Shown here: positions 36,724 through 41,904 of the stretch, piece after piece
Layout: the number at the start of each line of letters is the position of its first letter
Numbering within the stretch: position 1 is the first letter of the stretch
Source: Actinocatenispora sp963815125
GTDB lineage: Bacteria; Actinomycetota; Actinomycetes; Mycobacteriales; Micromonosporaceae
Reading direction: 5' to 3'
Assembly: GCA_963815125.1 (NCBI GenBank)
Contig: CAWFFM010000001.1
Span: forward strand, 62,001-126,000
Length of the DNA: 64,000 nt
The notes under the pieces: model-generated
The model's input: only the letters and a program-made list of their open reading frames with translations
What the model was told of the DNA's origin: nothing
The model's database searches: none
Program-made: the position numbers and the translations under genes

Positions 36724-37671
36724 GTGGACGTGCCGGGAATGGGCCAGATGGGGCCGATGCTGGCGCCGACCGTGGCCCGCCTGCTGGCACCGTCGGTGGA
36801 CTGGTTCTTCCTGATCGGCTGCCTGGCCGCGGCAGCGCTCTACCTGGCCGGTGTGCTCCGGTTGCGTCTCCGGGGAGACCACTGGCCGGTGCTGCGTACC
36901 GTCGTCTGGCTGGCGGGGCTGCTCACCGTACTGGCGGTCACCTGCACCGGTGTCGGTGACTACGGCATGGCGCTGTTCAGCGTGCACATGACCCAGCACA
37001 TGGTGCTCAGCATGTTCTCGCCGATCCTGCTGCTGATGGCCGCGCCGATCACCCTGACGCTACGGGCCGTACGGCCGGCCCGGCGCGGGCACCACGGGCC
37101 GCGCGAGATCCTGGTCGCGGTGCTGCGCTCCCGGGCCGCCCGGATCCTGACCTCCCCGCTGGTCACCCTTCCGCTGTTCATCGCCAGCCTGTACGGCCTC
37201 TACTTCACCCCGCTGTTCGACGCGGCGATGGGCACCTGGCTCGGACACCACTGGATGCTGGTGCACTTCCTGATCGTCGGCCTGGCCTTCTTCTGGCCGG
37301 TGATGGGCAGCGATCCGGCGCCGCACCGGCCGCCGTACGTGTTCCGGATGATCGAACTGTTCGTGGCGATGCCGTTCCACGCGTTCTTCGGCATCGCGGT
37401 GATGCAGTCCAGCACGCTGATCACCACGGTGTTCGCGCATCCGGTGCTGGCGTGGGGAGTCCGGCCGCTGGTCGACCAGCACACCGGCGGCGGGATCGCC
37501 TGGGCGTTCAGCGAGGTACCCACCCTGTTCGTGCTGGGTGCGCTGTTCGTGCAGTGGAGCCGGGACGAGGAACGGCTCGCCCGGCGCAGCGACCGGGCCG
37601 CGGACCGGGACGGCGACGCCGAGCTGGCCGCGTACAACGCCTACCTGGCCCGGATCAACCACCAGAGCTGA
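36724..37671 (+). CDS. ctaG: CtaG-type cytochrome c oxidase assembly membrane protein
   Basis: 315 residues, about eight spans. The HMTQHMVLSMFSPILLLM and HHWMLVHFLIVGLAFFWP His-rich helices and the PHRPPYVFRMIELFVAMPFH loop (shown in parts) are the copper-linked caa3_CtaG family pattern. It helps insert copper into cytochrome oxidase. A TAGGAGGGGG site precedes the GTG. The C-terminal GDAELAAYNAYLAR motif recurs in the protein encoded at 32587. Confidence 0.87.
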   Translation: MDVPGMGQMGPMLAPTVARLLAPSVDWFFLIGCLAAAALYLAGVLRLRLRGDHWPVLRTVVWLAGLLTVLAVTCTGVGDYGMALFSVHMTQHMVLSMFSPILLLMAAPITLTLRAVRPARRGHHGPREILVAVLRSRAARILTSPLVTLPLFIASLYGLYFTPLFDAAMGTWLGHHWMLVHFLIVGLAFFWPVMGSDPAPHRPPYVFRMIELFVAMPFHAFFGIAVMQSSTLITTVFAHPVLAWGVRPLVDQHTGGGIAWAFSEVPTLFVLGALFVQWSRDEERLARRSDRAADRDGDAELAAYNAYLARINHQS

Positions 37672-37695
37672 ACCCGGGCCGACTGGCCCTACCGG

Positions 37696-38187
37696 TCAGG
37701 CCGCGAAGAACCGGTCGGCCACCTCGGTGTGCAACCCGAAGGCGAGCGGCGCCGGACCGGTCAGGATCTCCCAGCCCTGGGTCTCGTCGGTGGCCACCGG
37801 TGCGGGCAGCTGCGCCCGGCTGGTGGGCGGCGCGATCCCGAAGACCAGTACGGTGCCGTCCGGCGCGCTGCGGGTGTCGAACAGCGTGATGTTCCCGGCC
37901 GGCACCTGGATGCCGGTCTCCTCGACCAGTTCCCGGGCGGCGGCCTGCTGCCAGGTCTCGTTCAGGTCGATGAACCCGCCGGGCAGGGCCAGCGCGCCGA
38001 CCTGGGGCGGGATACCGCGCCGTACGACCACCAGACCGCCGTCGACCGGCAGCAGCAGCACCGCGACGGGCAGCGGATTGCGGTAGCTGGTGTGCCCACA
38101 GGCGGTGCAGGTGCGCGGCCACGCGGCCCCGGTGAGGAACCGTGCGCCGCAGAAACCGCAGTGCGCATGGGGATCGTTCGTCGACAC
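37696..38187 (-). CDS. NUDIX hydrolase with N-terminal zinc ribbon
   Basis: 163 residues. CGFC and CTAC form a zinc ribbon in the first 35 residues. The NUDIX box is intact: GGFIDLNETWQQAAARELVE followed by ETGI. This combination resembles NudC-like and ADP-sugar/NAD pyrophosphatases but lacks the extra NudC domains. Converges with ctaG. Confidence 0.88.
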   Translation of the reverse strand: MSTNDPHAHCGFCGARFLTGAAWPRTCTACGHTSYRNPLPVAVLLLPVDGGLVVVRRGIPPQVGALALPGGFIDLNETWQQAAARELVEETGIQVPAGNITLFDTRSAPDGTVLVFGIAPPTSRAQLPAPVATDETQGWEILTGPAPLAFGLHTEVADRFFAA

Positions 38188-38302
38188 AACAGGCCCCTCG
38201 ACGGCGCATCGGGATGATCAACCGCGACACACGGTACGTGCCCCGGGCAAGCGGGTGTCCGGCTGCCCGCCGGTGATGGAGAAGCCGCCGGTGACGGAAA
38301 GA

Positions 38303-38345
38303 CCGTTGGCCGGGGACCGCCACGGGAACGGTCCCCGGCCAACGG
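38303..38345 (-). terminator. Perfect 17-bp stem-loop terminator of the small ORF
   Basis: Arms 38303-38319 and 38329-38345 are perfectly complementary over 17 bp with a 9-nt loop. It lies 50 bp downstream (minus strand) of the stop of the 53-codon ORF, which supports that ORF being a real transcription unit. Confidence 0.75.
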
Positions 38346-38394
38346 CTGGGGGGTGCTGGCGCTTCCCGGGGGGTGGAAGGACCAGCGGAACAGG

Positions 38395-38556
38395 TCAGTG
38401 CGGGCGGCTGGACCCGACGGAAGGGCTGGGCCCGACGGAAGGGCTGGGCCCGACGGAAGGGCTGGGCACAGCGCGGATGCGGGCGTCCGGTCCGGCCGGT
38501 ACGACGACGTCACGGCCCGGGCCTGCCGGGCGCGAAAGGGCACGCTGCTGCGCCAT
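38395..38556 (-). CDS. 53-residue small protein with three PSPSVG repeats, riboswitch-controlled
   Basis: ATG at 38556 with GGAGGAG 5 nt upstream. The product starts MAQQRALSRPAGPGRDVVV and contains PSPSVG three times in tandem, then SSRPH. No signal peptide, no Cys and no span, so no known class fits. Upstream lies a c-di-AMP riboswitch-like element (38566-38732) and downstream a 17-bp terminator (38303-38345), so the gene has a complete, compact transcription unit. Such riboswitches normally drive cell-wall hydrolase genes; this ORF may be the decayed start of one, or an unrecognised peptide. Confidence 0.6.
   Translation of the reverse strand: MAQQRALSRPAGPGRDVVVPAGPDARIRAVPSPSVGPSPSVGPSPSVGSSRPH
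38413..38466 (-). repeat. 18-bp tandem repeat, three perfect copies
   Basis: Unit CCCGACGGAAGGGCTGGG (plus strand) at 38413-38430, 38431-38448 and 38449-38466. On the minus strand it encodes the PSPSVG hexapeptide repeats of the small ORF. Confidence 0.9.
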
Positions 38557-38565
38557 GCGTCTCCT

Positions 38566-38732
38566 CCACGCCTACGAGGTGAGCTGTCGGGTTCGGGCCG
38601 AGGTCTGGCCCGGCCGCCGGATGGCGGCTTCACCCCGAGGTGCGCTGGGGCGACCCGGTTCCGCTGGGAACCGGACCGGCACCGGCACCGAGGAACCTGG
38701 GTCCCCCGCTCCTTGCCTGGGTCGATCCGTGG
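38566..38732 (-). ncRNA. c-di-AMP (ydaO-like) riboswitch-like element, slightly divergent
   Basis: On the minus strand the conserved blocks appear in the right order: GGGGGACCCAGG, then CGGGGTGAAGCC, then CCGAACCCGACAGCTCACC followed by TCGTAGGCG. CCACG (38728-38732) can pair with CGTGG (38566-38570) to close P1. Two positions differ from the usual blocks (GGTGAATC reads GGTGAAGC; CAGCTAACC reads CAGCTCACC). It sits directly before the small ORF's ribosome site. A TACGGT box at 38805-38810 is a possible -10. Confidence 0.72.
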
Positions 38733-39011
38733 ACCACCGGCCGGTGGCAGGACTCGGCGTAGCCGGCCGTGGTGTCCGCACAGGCGGACCGGCTGACGGT
38801 AAGCACCGTACCGGCCGGGAAGCAAAGAACTGGCCGGCCAAGGTGGCCAGGACCACTACCATTCGGGGCCGGCGATGTCCATAACGGACCATCCGTCGGA
38901 AAGTGGTCCGCCCTCAGCTGTTACTGACCGTCACCTTTGTGGGATCCGTCCATCTTGTCGTGTCAGCGGACCACCGCGGCAACCTGCTGGCCCTGACGGC
39001 CTGCGGTGCCG
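38733..39011. other. Intergenic stretch without a recognised gene
   Basis: Between the riboswitch-like element and the leader-peptide promoter. Open frames across it on both strands have low-quality composition (Arg/Pro/Gly-rich) and no ribosome sites; nothing else is seen beyond the possible -10 for the riboswitch transcript. Confidence 0.5.
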
Positions 39012-39017
39012 TACTGT
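39012..39017 (+). promoter_or_regulatory. -10 box of the ThrRS leader transcript
   Basis: TACTGT ends 7 nt before the ATG of the leader peptide at 39025, the leaderless geometry, so transcription would begin at that ATG. Confidence 0.55.
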
Positions 39018-39024
39018 GGTGGGC

Positions 39025-39084
39025 ATGTACAGCCATCGGTTCAGCACGACGACGCCGGGTGAGCCCCGGCGCGTTCGAGCGTGA
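39025..39084 (+). CDS. Threonine leader peptide (19 residues)
   Basis: MYSHRFSTTTPGEPRRVRA, with three consecutive ACG threonine codons at positions 8-10 (39046-39054). Those codons run into the first arm of a hairpin, and the stop lies before a second hairpin. This is the arrangement of ribosome-mediated attenuators, and the gene downstream charges tRNA-Thr. The peptide itself likely has no function. Confidence 0.6.
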   Translation: MYSHRFSTTTPGEPRRVRA

Positions 39085-39130
39085 ACTGACCATCACGACG
39101 ACGGCCCCGGGCTTCGGCTCCGGGGTCGTT
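39053..39130 (+). promoter_or_regulatory. Candidate threonine attenuator hairpins
   Basis: Hairpin 1: CGCCGGG (39053-39059) with CCCGGCG (39065-39071). Hairpin 2: 11-bp stem 39100-39110 with 39120-39130 around GCTTCGGCT, an extra-stable UUCG-type loop; it would act as terminator. Segment 39063-39069 can alternatively pair, imperfectly, with 39107-39113. Stalling at the Thr codons would free hairpin 1's right arm and favour the alternative. No clear U-tract follows. Confidence 0.5.
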
Positions 39131-39181
39131 CGCGTTGTGGGCGAAGGGAACCGGGCCGGTCCGGGGTGGAAAGGACATCCC

Positions 39182-40519
39182 GTGCGATCCGACGAGCCGA
39201 AGGTATCCCTCGAATCCCCGGCAGCCGCCGAACCCCCACTGCCCGACCATCGGCGCCTGGGCCGGGAACTGGACCTGTTCCACACCGAACCGCTGGTCGG
39301 TGCCGGCCTGCCGCTGTGGCTACCCGACGGGGCGGTGATCCGTGCCGAACTGGAGCAGCTCGTCGCCGAGGAGGCGGGCCGTTCCGGGTGCCGTCGGGTG
39401 TTCACCCCGGTACTGGCCAAACGGGAGCTCTACGAGCGGTCCGGGCACTGGGCCAAGTTCTCCGCCGACATGTTCCCGGTGATGCGGGTCGGAGGCGAGG
39501 AGTTCGTACTGCGACCGGCGAACTGCCCGCACCATGTGCTGATCTACGGTTCACGGCAGCGTAGCTTCCGGGACCTGCCGGTACGGCTGTCCGAACTGGG
39601 CAGCATGTTCCGCAGCGAGTTGTCCGGGGTGCTGTCCGGCCTGTCCCGGGTACGTCAGATCAACCTGGACGACGCGCACGTGTTCTGCGCGCCGGAGCAG
39701 ATCCGGGACGAGATCGTCGGCGCGTTGCGCTCCATCGAGCGGGTGTACCGGATCCTCGGCGTACGGGTCGACCACTACCGGCTCTCCCAGGGCGGCCTCA
39801 GCGGCGCGTTCCTCGGCGAGGCGGCACAGTGGGAGCAGGCGGAGCAGGCCCTGGCCGATGCGCTGGAGCACTGTGGACTGCCGTACCGGAGAGCGGAGGG
39901 TGAGGCGGCCTTCTACGGCCCGAAGATCGACGTCCAGGTGGTCGACCCGGCCGGTCGGGAGGAGACCCTGTCCACCGTGCAGCTGGACTTCAACCAGCCG
40001 GAGCGTTTCGACCTCGGCTACCTGGGATCCGACGGTCGCCGGCACCGGCCGGTGATGATCCACCGTGGTGTCCTGTCGGCGATGGAGCGACTGGTGGCCT
40101 ACCTGCTGGAACGCTACGACGGTGCGCTTCCGCCGTGGCTGTCTCCGGTGCAACTGGTGGTCCTGCCGGTCTCCGACGAGCACGCTGGCGCGGCCGACGT
40201 ACTGGTCGAGCAGCTGAGGCGCCACGGGGTACGGGCCGAGCAGGATCCGGCGGACAGCACCCTGGGCGCCCGGATCCGGCGCGCTCGGGAACGCCGGGTC
40301 CCGTACCAGGCGGTGCTGGGTGCCCAGGAGGCCCGGGACTCCTCGGTGGCGCTGCGGTTGCGTGACGGGCGTCGACTGGGTGTGCCGGTTGCCGACCTGC
40401 ACGCCGAACTGGGGCGGGTGCTGCGGGACCGGGACTCCGGGCTGGGATTCGACCCCGACCGGGCGGTGCCGGAGCCGGCCCCGGTCGCGGTGTCCGGGTC
40501 GACCGGCGCGGCGAACTGA
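39182..40519 (+). CDS. thrS: Minimal threonyl-tRNA synthetase paralogue without TGS and editing domains
   Basis: 445 residues against about 640-690 for full ThrRS. Both N-terminal domains (TGS and editing) are missing; the class II catalytic core begins at RELDLFHTEPLVGAGLPLWL. Zinc ligands are kept: Cys in RPANCPHHV, His in LDDAHVFCAPEQI and His in RPVMIHRGVLSAMERL. Motif 2 reads GSMFRSELSGVLSGLSRVR. The anticodon-binding domain (LVVLPVSDEHA) is complete. GGAAAGGA lies 6 nt before the GTG at 39182. It likely charges tRNA-Thr without proofreading; possible roles are stress or antibiotic resistance. Confidence 0.85.
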   Translation: MRSDEPKVSLESPAAAEPPLPDHRRLGRELDLFHTEPLVGAGLPLWLPDGAVIRAELEQLVAEEAGRSGCRRVFTPVLAKRELYERSGHWAKFSADMFPVMRVGGEEFVLRPANCPHHVLIYGSRQRSFRDLPVRLSELGSMFRSELSGVLSGLSRVRQINLDDAHVFCAPEQIRDEIVGALRSIERVYRILGVRVDHYRLSQGGLSGAFLGEAAQWEQAEQALADALEHCGLPYRRAEGEAAFYGPKIDVQVVDPAGREETLSTVQLDFNQPERFDLGYLGSDGRRHRPVMIHRGVLSAMERLVAYLLERYDGALPPWLSPVQLVVLPVSDEHAGAADVLVEQLRRHGVRAEQDPADSTLGARIRRARERRVPYQAVLGAQEARDSSVALRLRDGRRLGVPVADLHAELGRVLRDRDSGLGFDPDRAVPEPAPVAVSGSTGAAN

Positions 40520-40551
40520 TCGTCGGGCCACCGGTTCGATGTACGGACCTG

Positions 40552-40587
40552 TCCGGCCCGGACGCCTGGCGGGGCGTCCGGGCCGGA
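40552..40587. terminator. Bidirectional terminator between ThrRS and snapalysin genes
   Basis: Perfect 15-bp stem 40552-40566 with 40573-40587, 6-nt loop, in the gap of two convergent genes. Confidence 0.8.
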
Positions 40588-40594
40588 GCGGTGC

Positions 40595-41164
40595 TCAGCG
40601 GTCGGCGGTCACCGGGGTACGGAAGCAGTCCTGGTAGACCGACGCGGGTTCGGCCCGCAGCCCGCCGGCGAAGTTGGCGTCCACCTCGGCCGCTTCACCG
40701 GCACTCGGGTGCGTGGTCTGGCAGGACGTTCCGGCGCTGTGCCCGGACATCAGGATCGAGCAGTCGCCGTTGTAGTTGTCCGGCAGGCCGTAGATGTGGC
40801 CGAGCTCGTGCGCGATGATGCGGGTCGGGTTGTACTGCGCGGCCTGGTCGAGGTCGATGTAGACCTCGCCGGCACCGAGACCCTCCGGGATGGTGTACGA
40901 GCCGCCGCCGGTGCCCTCGCTGATGGTCACGTCAGCCGAGCCACTGCTGGCTACCAGCGTGACGTTCTGCACCGAGCTGTTCCAGATGTCGACCGCCTCG
41001 CTGACGTTGGCGGCCAGATCGGGGGCCTGGCTGGCGTCGTAGGTGACGGTGGTGACCGCGGCCGGGTGGGAGACCGCCGCGCCGGCGGGGGTCGACAGAG
41101 CGAGTGGCGCACCGGCCAGCGCGAGCGCGCCGAGCAGCACGGTTACCAGGCGTCGCCGAAGCAT
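40595..41164 (-). CDS. Secreted snapalysin-type (M7) metalloprotease
   Basis: 189 residues. Signal peptide of about 29 residues (LLGALALAGAPLALSTPAGA), then a compact protease with the extended zinc motif HELGHIYGLPDNYNGDC (His, Glu, His and the third ligand Asp), the signature of small neutral proteases from Streptomyces. It degrades external protein and usually has a short propeptide. GGAAGGGG precedes the ATG. Confidence 0.93.
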   Translation of the reverse strand: MLRRRLVTVLLGALALAGAPLALSTPAGAAVSHPAAVTTVTYDASQAPDLAANVSEAVDIWNSSVQNVTLVASSGSADVTISEGTGGGSYTIPEGLGAGEVYIDLDQAAQYNPTRIIAHELGHIYGLPDNYNGDCSILMSGHSAGTSCQTTHPSAGEAAEVDANFAGGLRAEPASVYQDCFRTPVTADR

Positions 41165-41298
41165 GGGAGCCCCTTCCGGAGGGTAAGGATCGACGACTAG
41201 AGGCTATTGTCCGTATTAATCCTTGAAAAGGGCAAATGCCGCCAAGGCGTAAACTCGCCACGGAAGTGCGCTCATGGTGTCGGATCAGCGGCCCTGCG

Positions 41299-41740
41299 TC
41301 ACGGACTGTCGTACGGGTCGCTGCCGTACGGGTCGCTCGTGCCGTACGGGTCGCTGGTGTCGTACGGGTCGCTGCCGTAGAGGTAGCCGCTGTCCGACGG
41401 GCTCGGCGAGGGCGAGCTGCTGGCACAATCTGCTGCTGTTGCTGTGGTAGCCGTTGTTGTAGCCACCGCGATAGCGGTTGCGATACCCGCCGCGTGATCC
41501 GCTGCGGGAGCCGCCACTGAAACCCTTCGCCAGCACGATCTGCGCGCTGCCGGCACGGGCGATACCGGATCGCCCGCCACCCATGCTGTAACAGCTGCCG
41601 GGATCGCAGGCGGACAGCGCCACCAGCGCCCCGGCCCCCAGTACGGCCGTCACCGCGACCGTCATCAGTCGGCGTCCGCCCAGGGGGGTGCGGGGAAACG
41701 GCTCCGGCGCCGTGGCGCCGCTCTCGCCACGTCCTGTCAT
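41299..41740 (-). pseudogene. Repeat-rich lipoprotein, frameshifted near 41425-41440
   Basis: The ATG at 41740 opens a lipoprotein signal with LSAC (Cys45) and a Gly/Ser/Arg/Tyr-rich body (GGSRSGSRGGYRNRYRGGYN). At about 41430, inside an AGC repeat, this frame turns into an Arg/Gln-rich tail. The +1 frame instead continues as CASSSPSPSPSDSGYLYG and (SDPYG/D) repeats to a stop at 41299. One extra base would explain it: sequencing indel or real mutation. TAGCGT (minus strand, 41748-41753) lies 7 nt before the ATG, suggesting a leaderless mRNA. Confidence 0.6.
41310..41373 (-). repeat. Four copies of CGTACGGGTCGCT in the lipoprotein 3' end
   Basis: Copies start at 41310, 41325, 41343 and 41361. 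They encode the SDPY(G/D) units in the second reading frame. Confidence 0.8.
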
Positions 41741-41904
41741 GCCCGGCACGCTAATGGACGGGTGCAAACCGGTACCGGGTACACATTGCGGGCTGCGGGC
41801 CAGGACCGTTCCGGGTGTGCGGGTCCCGGCCGGACCACGGCCACCGGCCGGGCGACATCTAGACTTGCCGTGACCCCGGAACCCGATTTCAGGTTGGACA
41901 ACTC

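Noticed and set aside
38090..38884. 264-codon plus-strand frame through the riboswitch region
   Set aside because: Overlaps the riboswitch, the small ORF and the terminator on the other strand; no ribosome site, no domain.
38903..39181. N-terminal extension of ThrRS back to 38903
   Set aside because: It would add 93 residues of Arg/Gly-rich low-quality sequence, has no ribosome site, and covers the leader peptide and hairpins. The GTG at 39182 has GGAAAGGA at the right distance.
38885..39182. T-box riboswitch upstream of ThrRS
   Set aside because: No AGGGTGGNACCGCG T-box sequence or specifier stem found; the Thr-codon leader explains the region better.
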